A stretch of DNA of 64,000 nt from Streptomyces resistomycificus (GTDB lineage: Bacteria; Actinomycetota; Actinomycetes; Streptomycetales; Streptomycetaceae): contig NZ_KQ948989.1 in assembly GCF_001514265.1 (NCBI RefSeq), positions 372,001-436,000 on the forward strand, read 5' to 3'. The notes under the pieces are model-generated. The model did no database searches and was not told the origin of the DNA. It was given only the letters and a program-made list of their open reading frames with translations. Each line of letters opens with the position of its first letter. Position 1 is the stretch's first letter. Shown in pieces: positions 39,520-48,145 of the stretch. Position numbers and translations under genes: made by a program.

Positions 39520-40128
39520 TCAGCTCTCGCGGACCGCCAGGGCCAGGAACCGGTCGTCCTGGTCGACGTACGACGTCATGCGCCACCCGGAGCCGGCCAG
39601 CAGCGGACCGAGGCGGGACTCGTCGCGCAGGTCGTCCGGGGTGATCTGCCGGCCCTGGCGGGCGGCGAGCGCCGCCCTGCCGATCGGGTGGAAGAGGGCC
39701 AGCGTCCCGCCGGGGCGCACCACGCGCGCCAACTCCCGCAGGTTCTCGGCGGGGTGAGGCAGGTGGGAGATGAGCCCCGCGCCGAACACCGCGTCGAGCG
39801 ACCCCGCCCGCAGCGGCAGCGCGGTCACGTCGGTGAGCAGCAATCGCCCGTCCCGGTCCCGTCCCGCCCGTACGGCGGCCTGCAGCATGTCCGGGGTCAG
39901 ATCGGCCCCGACGACCACTCCTGACGGCCCCACGGCCGCGCGCAGCGGCGTCAGGGCCCGTCCGGTGCCGCAGCCCGCGTCGAGCACGCGATCTCCCTCG
40001 CGCAGCCCGAGGTCCGCGACCGCGGCGGCATAGGCGGGGCCGTCGTCGGGAAACCGGGCGTCCCAGTCGGCGGCACGGGGGCCGAAGAACTCCTGGACGT
40101 CTGTGTGGTCGTCGCTCATGCCTCGCAT
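39520..40128 (-). CDS. Class I SAM-dependent methyltransferase
   Basis: A 202-residue Rossmann-fold methyltransferase. Motif I VLDAGCGTGRALTPL (near 48), acidic strand 2 residue in GADLTPDML, motif III-like SLDAVFGAGLISHLPHP, and RVVRPGGTLALF. It resembles UbiE/COQ5 and methyltransferase 11 types, which modify small molecules. Start at ATG 40128, with an in-frame ATG at 40119 equally possible since the GAGGG signal is poorly spaced for either. Convergent with the hydrolase gene. Confidence 0.85.
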   Translation of the reverse strand: MRGMSDDHTDVQEFFGPRAADWDARFPDDGPAYAAAVADLGLREGDRVLDAGCGTGRALTPLRAAVGPSGVVVGADLTPDMLQAAVRAGRDRDGRLLLTDVTALPLRAGSLDAVFGAGLISHLPHPAENLRELARVVRPGGTLALFHPIGRAALAARQGRQITPDDLRDESRLGPLLAGSGWRMTSYVDQDDRFLALAVRES

Positions 40129-40271
40129 GATCCCTCACCGACCGGGATGACGTCCGAGCGCACACGTTCGAGCGTGACGCGATCGTTCAGGTACATCTCT
40201 GCGTCATATTCCAACACCTTTCGAACTGCGCCCCCTGTGTGCGCCCATGGCGCGACTAGCGTCCCTGAGCC

Positions 40272-41045
40272 ATGGGACACCTGGACCACGCCGCCCTGGG
40301 GTGGCTGACCCCCGCGCTGTCATACGTGATGGCCTGCATAGGCGCCGCACTCGGGCTGCGCTGCACCGTCCGCGCGCTCGGTGCCACCGGACGCTCTCGC
40401 CGCAACTGGCTCATCACCGCGGCCTCCGCGATCGGCACCGGCATCTGGACCATGCACTTCGTGGCCATGCTCGGTTTCAGCGTCACGGGCACCGACATCC
40501 GCTACGACGTGCCGCTCACCATCGTGAGCCTCCTCGTCGCCATGATCGTCGTCTGTGCCGGCGTCTTCGCCGTCGGCTACAGCCGCGACCGCACGCGCGC
40601 GCTCTTCCTCGGCGGACTCACCACCGGCCTCGGTGTCGCGAGCATGCACTACCTGGGCATGGCGGCGGTGCGCCTGCACGGCGTCGTCGCCTACGACCCG
40701 GTACTCGTCGGACTCTCCGTGCTGATCGCCGTCGTCGCGGCGACAGCGGCCCTGTGGGCGGCCCTCAACATCAAGTCACCCGTCGCCGTCACCCTCGCCT
40801 CGCTCATCATGGGGGCGGCCGTGAGCAGCATGCACTACACCGGCATGTTCGCGGTCAGTGTGAGTGTCGCGCCCTCCGCCGCGCCCCTTCCCGGGGCCAC
40901 GGCTATGCAGTTCATCTTCCCCCTCGCCGTGGGCCTCGGCTCCTACCTCTTCCTGACCTCGGCCTTCGTCGCGCTGTCGCCGACCACGGGGGAGCGCCAG
41001 GCATCCGCCTCGGCCCAGCGGCCGATCGAGAGCACGGCCCACTGA
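40272..41045 (+). CDS. MHYT-domain integral membrane sensor protein
   Basis: 257 residues with about seven membrane helices and three MHYT-type motifs (MHFVAM near 57, MHYLGM near 124, MHYTGM near 191). The His/Met pairs are proposed to bind copper and sense O2, CO or NO. No GGDEF, EAL or kinase output domain is attached. The gene lies 57 bp upstream of the conservon histidine kinase on the same strand, so it may feed a signal into that system. That link is inferred from position. Confidence 0.88.
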   Translation: MGHLDHAALGWLTPALSYVMACIGAALGLRCTVRALGATGRSRRNWLITAASAIGTGIWTMHFVAMLGFSVTGTDIRYDVPLTIVSLLVAMIVVCAGVFAVGYSRDRTRALFLGGLTTGLGVASMHYLGMAAVRLHGVVAYDPVLVGLSVLIAVVAATAALWAALNIKSPVAVTLASLIMGAAVSSMHYTGMFAVSVSVAPSAAPLPGATAMQFIFPLAVGLGSYLFLTSAFVALSPTTGERQASASAQRPIESTAH

Positions 41046-41102
41046 CGGCGCCCCGGACACCGCCCGGACGGCCCGCCCCGACCACTCCCGAGCGAGGAGG
41101 CC

Positions 41103-43634
41103 ATGCGTACACCGCGTAGGACCCCCACAACCGGCGCCGAGACGCCGACCCAGCCCCCCGTGCGCGGCCGCCGCGCCCACGCCGGACCGCCGGCCGAAGA
41201 ACCTCCGGACGAACCCGTGGGCGCGATACCGGACGACACGCCCGCGCGCGTGGGACGCCGGCTGATGCGTCCGAGGACGGTCCGCGCCAAGATCGTCTGC
41301 CTTCTCATGGTGCCGGTCGTGTCGCTGCTCGCCCTCTGGGCGTACGCCACCGTCACCACCGCTCAGGACGTCGCCCGCCTGAGGCAGTTGCAACGGGTGG
41401 ACTCCGGCATCCGCACCCCCGTCGCGGCGGCCGTGGCCGCGCTCCAGACCGAGCGGGCGGCCGCCGTACGCCATGCGACCGACCCGTCCGCCGGGCAGGG
41501 CGACGACCTGAAGAAGCTCGCTGACCGCACGGACCGCGCGGTGGCCGAACTACGGCTCGGCGGCGACCACACCATCGCCGACAGCGAGGAACTGCCCTCC
41601 GGAGTGGCAGAGCGCCTCGAAGCGTTCGTCACCGGCGCCGAACAACTGCGTTCGCTGCGCGCGGCCGTGCTCGACCGCCGAGCGGGCTGGGACGAGACCT
41701 ACGGCCGGTACACGAAGACCATCAGGAGCGCCTTCGCGGTGGGCGGCGCCCTCACCGGCATCCAGGACGCCGAACTCGGTTCCGACGCACGCGTGCTGCT
41801 CGAGTTCTCCCGCGCGGGAGAAGCCCTGGCCCAGGAGGACGTCGTCCTCGCCAGCGCACGCCTGACCGGCGGCCTCTCGGGCGAGCGGCTGCGGCTGTTC
41901 ACCGGCGCCGTCGACACCCGGCGCGCCCTCACCGAGTCCGCCGTCGCGGACCTGAGCGGTGCCGAACGCGCCGCCTGGCACGACCTCGCCGACGGCCGCG
42001 CCTACGCCACCGTGGGCGCCACCGAGGACAAGATCCTCGCCGTCGGGGCGGGCTCCCGCGCGATCGACGCGGCACCTGAAGCCGCCTGGACCGCGGCACA
42101 CGCGCGCGTGCAGGACGGCATACGCACCATCGAGGCGGACGCCGGACGCGCTGTCGCCGACCGGGCCGACCCGTTCACCCGCGGTCTGCTCACCCCTGCC
42201 GGCGCCGCTGTGCTTCTGGGACTCGTCGCCGTTGCCGCCTCACTGGTCATCTCCGTACGCATCGGACGCGGCCTGGTCATCGAGCTGGTGAGCCTGCGCA
42301 ACAGCGCTCTGGAGATCGCCCGTCGCAAGCTCCCCGAAGCCATGAGCAAACTGCGCGGGGGCGAGGAGATCGACGTACAGGCCGAGGCCCCGCCCGGGCC
42401 GCCCTCGGAGGACGAGACCGGACAGGTGGCCGAAGCGCTGAGCACAGTGCACCGCGCCGCCCTCCGAGCCGCCGTGGAGCGCGCCGAACTCGCCAGCGGC
42501 ATCTCCGGCGTCTTCGTCAATCTCGCCCGCCGCAGCCAGGTCCTCGTCCACCGCCAGCTGAGCCTGCTGGACAGCATGGAACGCCGCTCCGACGACCCGA
42601 ACGAACTCAGCGACCTCTTCCGGCTCGACCACCTCACCACCCGTATGCGACGTCACGCCGAGAGCCTGATCATTCTCTCCGGCGCCGCACCCGGCCGCGC
42701 CTGGCGCATGCCGGTCTCGCTGACCAACGTGGTGCGCGCGGCGGTCTCGGAAGTCGAGGACTACGCGCGCGTAGAGGTACGGCAACTCCCCGACGCGTCC
42801 GTCGTGGGCGCGGCCGTCGCCGACCTCACCCACCTCCTGGCCGAGATCATCGAGAACGCCGCCCAGTTCTCGCCGCCGCACACACGCGTGCGCGTCACCG
42901 GAGAGCCCGTCGGCAACGGCTACGCCGTCGAGGTCGAGGACCGGGGGCTGGGCATGGGCAGGGAAACGCTCGCCGAGGCCAACCGGCGCATCGAACAGTC
43001 CGAGGCACTCGACCTGTTCGACAGCGACCGGCTCGGCCTCTTCGTGGTCAGCAGGCTCGCCGCCCGGCACGGCATCAAGGTCCACCTGCGCACCTCGCCC
43101 TACGGCGGCACCACAGCGGTCGTCCTGCTGCCCACGGCACTGCTCCACGCGACCACGGCGGAACGTTCTCCCCGCCGGGTCGAGGAGGCGGAGCGGCCGG
43201 CGGAACACGAGTACGCGCGCGTGGCCGCGACCGCACAGCACCAGGAGTCCGTCCCGGCATCGGCGGACCGCCCCGCACTGGGCGCACCGGGGCCGGCACC
43301 GGCCGCGGCCCGGGCCACGAACGACACCCCGCCCCCGGGCGTCACCGCCCTGCGTCTGCACCGCCCCCCGGACGACTCCCCCGAGGACTCGGAAGACCTC
43401 CCGCGCCGGGTGCGTCAGGCGAACCTCGCCCCCCAACTGCGCGAGCGGCGCTCCGAGGAGCAGGAACAGACAACCGTGCCCCCTGGCGACGACCGACGCA
43501 CCCCCGAACTCGTACGGGACCGCATGGCGGCGTACCGCGACGGGTGGGCCCGCGGCGGCGGCAGGCAGCCCGGCCGCGGCGCCACCCCGGACTTCCCGGC
43601 GGGCAGCGACAGCAGCGAAGGAGACCCCGCATGA
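41103..43634 (+). CDS. cvnA: Conservon sensor histidine kinase-like protein CvnA with NIT domain
   Basis: An 843-residue membrane protein. Helix 1 (about 64-85), then an extracytoplasmic NIT (nitrate/nitrite sensing) domain, helix 2 (about 365-388), a HAMP-like linker, a degenerate dimerisation region, and the HATPase: N box AEIIENAAQFSPP, G1 DRGLGMG, G2 GGTTAVVLLP. The C-terminal 170 residues are disordered. Conservons are GPCR-like membrane assemblies in which CvnA is thought to regulate the GTPase CvnD. GAGGAGG precedes the ATG. The stop overlaps cvnB by 4 bp. Confidence 0.93.
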   Translation: MRTPRRTPTTGAETPTQPPVRGRRAHAGPPAEEPPDEPVGAIPDDTPARVGRRLMRPRTVRAKIVCLLMVPVVSLLALWAYATVTTAQDVARLRQLQRVDSGIRTPVAAAVAALQTERAAAVRHATDPSAGQGDDLKKLADRTDRAVAELRLGGDHTIADSEELPSGVAERLEAFVTGAEQLRSLRAAVLDRRAGWDETYGRYTKTIRSAFAVGGALTGIQDAELGSDARVLLEFSRAGEALAQEDVVLASARLTGGLSGERLRLFTGAVDTRRALTESAVADLSGAERAAWHDLADGRAYATVGATEDKILAVGAGSRAIDAAPEAAWTAAHARVQDGIRTIEADAGRAVADRADPFTRGLLTPAGAAVLLGLVAVAASLVISVRIGRGLVIELVSLRNSALEIARRKLPEAMSKLRGGEEIDVQAEAPPGPPSEDETGQVAEALSTVHRAALRAAVERAELASGISGVFVNLARRSQVLVHRQLSLLDSMERRSDDPNELSDLFRLDHLTTRMRRHAESLIILSGAAPGRAWRMPVSLTNVVRAAVSEVEDYARVEVRQLPDASVVGAAVADLTHLLAEIIENAAQFSPPHTRVRVTGEPVGNGYAVEVEDRGLGMGRETLAEANRRIEQSEALDLFDSDRLGLFVVSRLAARHGIKVHLRTSPYGGTTAVVLLPTALLHATTAERSPRRVEEAERPAEHEYARVAATAQHQESVPASADRPALGAPGPAPAAARATNDTPPPGVTALRLHRPPDDSPEDSEDLPRRVRQANLAPQLRERRSEEQEQTTVPPGDDRRTPELVRDRMAAYRDGWARGGGRQPGRGATPDFPAGSDSSEGDPA

Positions 43635-44068
43635 TCCAGGACCCGAGCATGAGAGCCGCCCAGCGGTCCGGCGAACTCGACTGGCTGCTGGACGACCTGG
43701 TGCTGCGCGTGAGCGAGGTACGGCACGCGGTGGTGCTGTCCAACGACGGGCTCGCCGTGGGCGCGTCGACCGATCTGCGGCGCGAGGACGCCGAACACCT
43801 CGCCGCTGTCGCCTCCGGCTTCCACAGCCTGGCCAAGGGCACGGGCCGGCACTTCGGCGCCGGGGGCGTGCGCCAGACCATGGTGGAGATGGACGACGGA
43901 TTCCTGTTCGTGGCCGCCGCGGGGGACGGCTCCTGCCTCGCCGTCCTCACCGCCGTGACCGCCGACATAGGCCTGGTCGGCTACGAGATGGCACGACTGG
44001 TCAAGCGGGTCGGCGAGCACCTGTACACGCCGACGCGCGTCGGCGCGCGGCCTCCCGCCGCCGGATGA
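43631..44068 (+). CDS. cvnB: Roadblock/LC7 protein CvnB
   Basis: A 145-residue roadblock/LC7-domain protein (LDWLLDDLVLRVSEVRHAVVLSNDGLAVGAS at the N-terminus), a regulatory partner of the Ras-like GTPase CvnD, and a GTPase-activating or scaffold protein by analogy with MglB. Overlaps cvnA (ATGA), and cvnC starts 22 bp downstream. A close paralogue lies 1.8 kb further on at 45835. Confidence 0.93.
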   Translation: MIQDPSMRAAQRSGELDWLLDDLVLRVSEVRHAVVLSNDGLAVGASTDLRREDAEHLAAVASGFHSLAKGTGRHFGAGGVRQTMVEMDDGFLFVAAAGDGSCLAVLTAVTADIGLVGYEMARLVKRVGEHLYTPTRVGARPPAAG

Positions 44069-44090
44069 GGCGAGAGGGCGGTCCACGCAG

Positions 44091-44504
44091 ATGACCGAGG
44101 ACATGACCGGCGCTCCGCGGGAGCTGGGCAGCCAGTGGTACGACGGCGAGGCCGGGCCGCTCGTACGGCCGTACGCGATGACGGGCGGACGCACCAAACC
44201 CGGCCCCACCGGGGTGCGCTTCGATCTGATCGCCCTCGTCACGCTGGACGCGGGCGCGCCCGTCGTCGACGACGACACCGCGCTCGGCCCGGAACACCGG
44301 GCACTGATCGACCTGTGCCGCCCGGAGACGCAGTCGGTCGCGGAGCTCGCCGCGGGCGCCGACCTGCCCCTGGGCGTGGTCAGAGTGCTCCTCGGTGATC
44401 TGCTCGAACTCGGCTGTGTCACCGTCAGCCGTCCGGTGCCGCCCGCGCAACTGCCCGACGAACGGATTCTGCGCGAGGTGATCGAGGGACTGCGAGCGTT
44501 GTAG
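44091..44504 (+). CDS. cvnC: DUF742 protein CvnC
   Basis: A 137-residue DUF742 protein with the family core VRPYAMTGGRTKP near residue 22, a predicted winged-helix fold in the middle (SVAELAAGADLPLGVVRVLLGDLLELGCVTV), and the usual ending ILREVIEGLRAL. Third component of the conservon; its molecular role is unsettled. Unlike most conservons, a 187-bp gap follows before the GTPase gene. Confidence 0.93.
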   Translation: MTEDMTGAPRELGSQWYDGEAGPLVRPYAMTGGRTKPGPTGVRFDLIALVTLDAGAPVVDDDTALGPEHRALIDLCRPETQSVAELAAGADLPLGVVRVLLGDLLELGCVTVSRPVPPAQLPDERILREVIEGLRAL

Positions 44505-44691
44505 ATGGAAGTCGAGAAGCCACCCGGATCCGTTTCGCGCCTACTTGCTCACCCGTTCGGGCAACGAAGAGGCGCTACTCGGTCAGATGGGGCGAACAGC
44601 GGTCCGATCCCTCAGAACGAAGCCTTAGTTGCCACCATGCATACACCTGTCGACGTCGACCGATTGCCGGCCCTCCCGAGAGAAGTGATCG
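44505..44691 (+). other. Unusual gap between cvnC and cvnD, possible internal promoter
   Basis: 187 bp with lower GC than the flanking genes. An ATG directly follows the cvnC stop and opens a 66-codon frame that runs 14 bp into cvnD, but it has no ribosome binding site and no recognisable product. A separate promoter for cvnD is an alternative use of this stretch. Confidence 0.4.
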
Positions 44692-45297
44692 ATGGTCTCC
44701 GATGACTCCGACGCCCAGGACGGCGAGACGGCCGCCCTCGCGTTGAAGATACTCGTCGCCGGCGGGTTCGGCGTGGGCAAGACCACCCTGGTGGGAGCGG
44801 TCAGTGAGATCCGACCGCTGCGCACCGAGGAACTCCTCAGCGAAGCGGGCCAGTTGGTGGACGACACGGACGGCGTGGACCAGAAGGTCACCACGACGGT
44901 GGCCATGGACTTCGGCCGCATCACCATCCGCTCCGGGCTGTCGCTCTACCTCTTCGGCACCCCGGGCCAGGACCGGTTCTGGTTCCTGTGGGACGAGCTG
45001 TCGCAGGGCGCTCTCGGTGCCGTGGTCCTCGCCGACACCCGCCGACTGGAGGACTGCTTCCCCGCGGTGGACTACTTCGAGCACCGGCACATCCCGTTCG
45101 TGGTGGCCGTCAACTGCTTCTCGGGCGCCCGGACCTACGGCGCCCAGGACGTCTCACGCGCGCTGGACCTCGACCAGGGCACACCCGTGGTGCTCTGCGA
45201 CGCCCGTGACCGCGACTCCGGGAAGGAGGTGCTGATCCGGTTGGTCGAGTACGCCGGGCGGATGCACACCGCCCGGCTGCTCGACTCGGTCGGCTGA
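44692..45297 (+). CDS. cvnD: Conservon small GTPase CvnD
   Basis: A 201-residue Ras/MglA-like GTPase. P-loop GGFGVGKTTLV (near 25-35), switch segment TTVAMDFGRI, Walker B-like FGTPGQDRFWF, and VVAVNCFSGA in the NKxD position (here NCFS, as in other CvnD proteins). It acts at the membrane with CvnA-C. GAGAGAAG lies about 8 nt before the ATG. Confidence 0.93.
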   Translation: MVSDDSDAQDGETAALALKILVAGGFGVGKTTLVGAVSEIRPLRTEELLSEAGQLVDDTDGVDQKVTTTVAMDFGRITIRSGLSLYLFGTPGQDRFWFLWDELSQGALGAVVLADTRRLEDCFPAVDYFEHRHIPFVVAVNCFSGARTYGAQDVSRALDLDQGTPVVLCDARDRDSGKEVLIRLVEYAGRMHTARLLDSVG

Positions 45298-45311
45298 CCC
45301 GGGCACCGGTC

Positions 45312-45740
45312 TCAGTCGGCGACGGCCTTCTGCGCCAGGACACGCTCTATCGAGACGCGGACGAGGAGTTCACCTGGAACGCCGTTGCGGGCGCCGAACT
45401 CCTCCGCCCGCTCCTCGCCCATGTACCGTGCGCCGATGCGGCCGGCCCAGTCGCGGACCTCGTCGAGGTCCTCCGACAGCCTGGCCACACCCTGTATCAC
45501 CACGAAGTCGAAGGGGGGCCGGTCGTCGTCCACGCACAGGGCGACCCTGCCGTCCCGCGCCAGATTGCGCCCCTTCACGCTGGTCTTGCCGGTGTTGAAC
45601 ACGATCTCGTCCCCGTCGAGCAGGAACCAGATCGGCGTCAGGTGCGGGCTCCCGTCGGCCCGCACCGTCGACAGCTTCCCGGTGCGGGTGCCGTGCGAGA
45701 CGAACTCCCGCCACTCCATGTCGGTCATCTTCTGTGCCAT
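45312..45740 (-). CDS. PPOX-class F420-dependent oxidoreductase (pyridoxamine 5'-phosphate oxidase fold)
   Basis: A 142-residue split beta-barrel flavin/F420 reductase-like protein. The pattern GKLSTVRADGSPHLTPIWFLLDGDEIVFNTG followed by GRNLARDGRVALCVDD is typical of the PPOX/FDOR family that uses F420 to reduce unsaturated or aromatic compounds. AGGAGG stands 7 nt before the ATG. It sits on the opposite strand inside the extended conservon region, between cvnD and the second roadblock gene, a frequent neighbourhood accident. Substrate unknown. Confidence 0.87.
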   Translation of the reverse strand: MAQKMTDMEWREFVSHGTRTGKLSTVRADGSPHLTPIWFLLDGDEIVFNTGKTSVKGRNLARDGRVALCVDDDRPPFDFVVIQGVARLSEDLDEVRDWAGRIGARYMGEERAEEFGARNGVPGELLVRVSIERVLAQKAVAD

Positions 45741-45834
45741 GTCCCTATCCTCCTTGCCCGCGCGCCGGTGGTGGTGAAGGCTGGCGGGGGGATCCTCCGG
45801 CGCGGAGGAGACGTCACACGGGGAGACGGGAAGC

Positions 45835-46248
45835 ATGGGGCAGAACGAGGGACTCGGCTGGCTGCTGGACGACTTGACCGAGCGCGTCGAACACGTGCGG
45901 CACGCCTTGGTCCTGTCCAACGACGGGCTGGTGACGGGGGCGAGCACCGGGCTTCGCCGTGAGGACGCGGAGCATCTGGCCGCCGTCTCGTCCGGACTGC
46001 ACAGCCTCGCCAAGGGCTCGGGACGGCACTTCGGCGCGGGCAGGGTGCGCCAGACGATGGTCGAGTTCGACGACGCGGTGCTGTTCGTCACCGCGGCGGG
46101 CACCGGCAGCTGTCTGTGCGTGCTCAGCGGCGCCGAGGCCGACATCGGCCAGATCGCCTACGAGATGACCCTGCTCGTCAACCGGGTCGGAGAGCACCTC
46201 GGCGTGGACGCCCGACAGCCCGAGCGCAGCCCGGCAGCGGACCTCTGA
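45835..46248 (+). CDS. Second roadblock/LC7 protein, CvnB paralogue
   Basis: A 137-residue protein closely similar to CvnB at 43631-44068: both share WLLDDL, VLSNDGL, LRREDAEHLAAV, SLAKG-GRHFGAG and VRQTMVE. It has no adjoining cvnA, C or D of its own, so it is either an orphan partner of the nearby conservon or the product of local duplication. It may compete with or heterodimerise with CvnB. Confidence 0.9.
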   Translation: MGQNEGLGWLLDDLTERVEHVRHALVLSNDGLVTGASTGLRREDAEHLAAVSSGLHSLAKGSGRHFGAGRVRQTMVEFDDAVLFVTAAGTGSCLCVLSGAEADIGQIAYEMTLLVNRVGEHLGVDARQPERSPAADL

Positions 46249-46274
46249 CCTGCACGTTCCTCATCCCCGTGGAG

Positions 46275-46283
46275 TTATCCACA
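46275..46283 (+). promoter_or_regulatory. Single DnaA-box-like sequence TTATCCACA
   Basis: An exact match to the E. coli strong DnaA box, upstream of the DUF6397 gene. It is isolated, so it is not an origin, and may be chance or a DnaA-regulated promoter. Confidence 0.35.
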
Positions 46284-46373
46284 GGCTCCTCGCGATGTCC
46301 GCCGGACCGGCTACGGTTCTGTCACGGCGAACGCACACAGCGTGAGCGACCGACTCCACGGGGGAGACCGATC

Positions 46374-47273
46374 ATGTCCGTCGACACCATCACCACACAG
46401 CACCGTCCCTCCTGCGCGCCGAGCCGTGCGGCACGAGAACTGGGGCTCAGGCGGGGCGAGTTCGATCTCGCCGTGCACCTCGGCCACATCCAGACGGTGC
46501 CCGACGCAGGAGGCGGGCCACCTCGTGTCGCCCGCTCCGAGATCGACAGGCTGACCTCGCGTGAAGGCTTTCCCGAATACCTGCGCCACCGCGTGAAAGC
46601 GGTGGGCACCACCGAGGCGGCGGCCCTCATGGAGGTGTCGCCGGGCCGGTTCACCCGCCTGGCCCGCCTGGGCCTGGTCGTTCCCGTGACGTTCTATCTC
46701 AACCGCTACCGGGCCGTGGTCTGGCAGTACCTGGCCGAGGAGCTACGCCAGTTCGCGGCAGACCAGAAGAACACCCGGCTGCTGACGGCCCGTATGCCCG
46801 AGGGGCTGCGTGACCAACTGGACGCCGGACTGGACCTGCGTGCCCGCAACTGGCGCGGACGCCACCTGGGGTTCCTGCTCCGGCAGGCCGGCGACCCCTG
46901 GGAGCAGGCCGGGGCCGTGGCCGCGTTCCTCGACCCCATCAAGATCGCGGAGCTCGTCCCCGACCCCTACGAGCGCTCCCATCTGCACCGCTTCCGGCCG
47001 GGGCCACCCGCTCACGGAGTACCGGGTTCCCCGGCCGCGCGCCTGGCCGAGAGGATCATGACGGCGGACGACTCGGACGAGATCGGCTGGCTGAGGGCCG
47101 ATCTGGCCCGGGTGCTGCAGGAGGCCCGGCAGCACAGGCCCGCCCCGCGCCCCGCGGCGAAACCGGCCACCGGGGCGGCCCACCCTCGCTCACCCGTGCC
47201 CGACGAGACGCAGCCACCCCGAAGGCTGATGGGGTGGCTGCGCCGAGGCAGGACGCGGTCTACAGCGCCCTGA
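46374..47273 (+). CDS. DUF6397 family protein
   Basis: A 299-residue protein of a family found in Streptomyces, function unknown. Residues 15-110 look like two helix-turn-helix/excisionase-like segments (AARELGLRRGEFDLAVHLGHIQTVP and TTEAAALMEVSPGRFTRLARLGLVVPV), and the rest is helical with a Pro/Arg-rich C-terminus. A nucleic-acid-binding role is a reasonable guess. GGGGGAGA precedes ATG 46374. Its 3' end overlaps the convergent tesB gene by 14 bp. Confidence 0.75.
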   Translation: MSVDTITTQHRPSCAPSRAARELGLRRGEFDLAVHLGHIQTVPDAGGGPPRVARSEIDRLTSREGFPEYLRHRVKAVGTTEAAALMEVSPGRFTRLARLGLVVPVTFYLNRYRAVVWQYLAEELRQFAADQKNTRLLTARMPEGLRDQLDAGLDLRARNWRGRHLGFLLRQAGDPWEQAGAVAAFLDPIKIAELVPDPYERSHLHRFRPGPPAHGVPGSPAARLAERIMTADDSDEIGWLRADLARVLQEARQHRPAPRPAAKPATGAAHPRSPVPDETQPPRRLMGWLRRGRTRSTAP

Positions 47274-48126
47274 AAAGCCCCTCCTGGACGACCGACACCA
47301 GCAGCCGTCCCTCCACGTCGTAGATCCGGCCGCGGGCCAGCCCGCGGCCGCCGGTGGCGATCGGCGACTCCTGGTCGTACAGGAACCACTCGTCCGCACG
47401 GAAGGGCCGGTGGAACCACATGGCATGGTCCAGCGACGCCATGTCGAAGCCCCGCGGCCCCCACAGGGGTTCGACCGGGATGCGCACGGCGTCCAGGAGA
47501 GTCATGTCGCTGGCGTACGTCAGTGCGCAGGTGTGCACGAGCGGGTCGTCGCCGAGCGGCCCGACCGCGCGCATCCACACCGCGCTGCGCGGCTCCGAGT
47601 CCTTGACCTCCTCGGTGGTCCAGCGCAGCCGGTCCGCGTAACGGATGTCGAAGGGCTGCCGGCGCGCCATGCGTTCGAACTGCTCGGGCAGAGCCCCCAG
47701 ATGCTCCCGGATCTCCTCGGAGACCGTCGGCAGCGACTCCGGGTCCGGAACCTTGCGCGCGGGCGGCAGCTGGTGCTCGAAACTCCCCTGCTCAGGCTTG
47801 TGGAAGGAGGCGGTGAGATTGAAGATCGTGCGGCCCTGCTGCACGGCGGTGACCCGGCGGGTCGTGAAGGACCGCCCGTCCCGCACCCGTTCGACCTGGT
47901 ACACGATCGGCACTCCCGGCCTTCCGGGACGCAGGAAGTACGCGTGCAGCGAGTGCACGGGGCGGTCGCCCTCCGTGGTGCGGCCGGCGGCGACCAGTGC
48001 CTGGCCGGCGACCTGGCCGCCGAAGACCCGCTGCAGCGATTCGTTCGGGCTGAGCCCGCGGAAGATGTTGACCTCGATCTGCTCCAGATCGAGCAGGTCG
48101 ACGAGCTTCTCGGCCGGGTTCGTCAT
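47260..48126 (-). CDS. tesB: Acyl-CoA thioesterase II
   Basis: A 288-residue double-hotdog thioesterase that hydrolyses medium- and long-chain acyl-CoA to free acid and CoA. Conserved parts: VFGGQVAGQALVAAGRT (near 34), HSLHAYFLRPG (near 57), and in the second hotdog domain SLDHAMWFHRPFRADEWFLYDQES with the catalytic Asp near 244. It lies 19 bp downstream of the DUF3516 helicase gene on the same strand and is probably co-transcribed. Confidence 0.94.
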   Translation of the reverse strand: MTNPAEKLVDLLDLEQIEVNIFRGLSPNESLQRVFGGQVAGQALVAAGRTTEGDRPVHSLHAYFLRPGRPGVPIVYQVERVRDGRSFTTRRVTAVQQGRTIFNLTASFHKPEQGSFEHQLPPARKVPDPESLPTVSEEIREHLGALPEQFERMARRQPFDIRYADRLRWTTEEVKDSEPRSAVWMRAVGPLGDDPLVHTCALTYASDMTLLDAVRIPVEPLWGPRGFDMASLDHAMWFHRPFRADEWFLYDQESPIATGGRGLARGRIYDVEGRLLVSVVQEGLFRAL

Positions 48127-48145
48127 GGGTGATTCTCTCCTGTGC

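Noticed and set aside
44505..44705. A 66-codon gene between cvnC and cvnD
   Set aside because: No ribosome binding site, no recognised protein and an overlap with cvnD; kept only as an odd gap.
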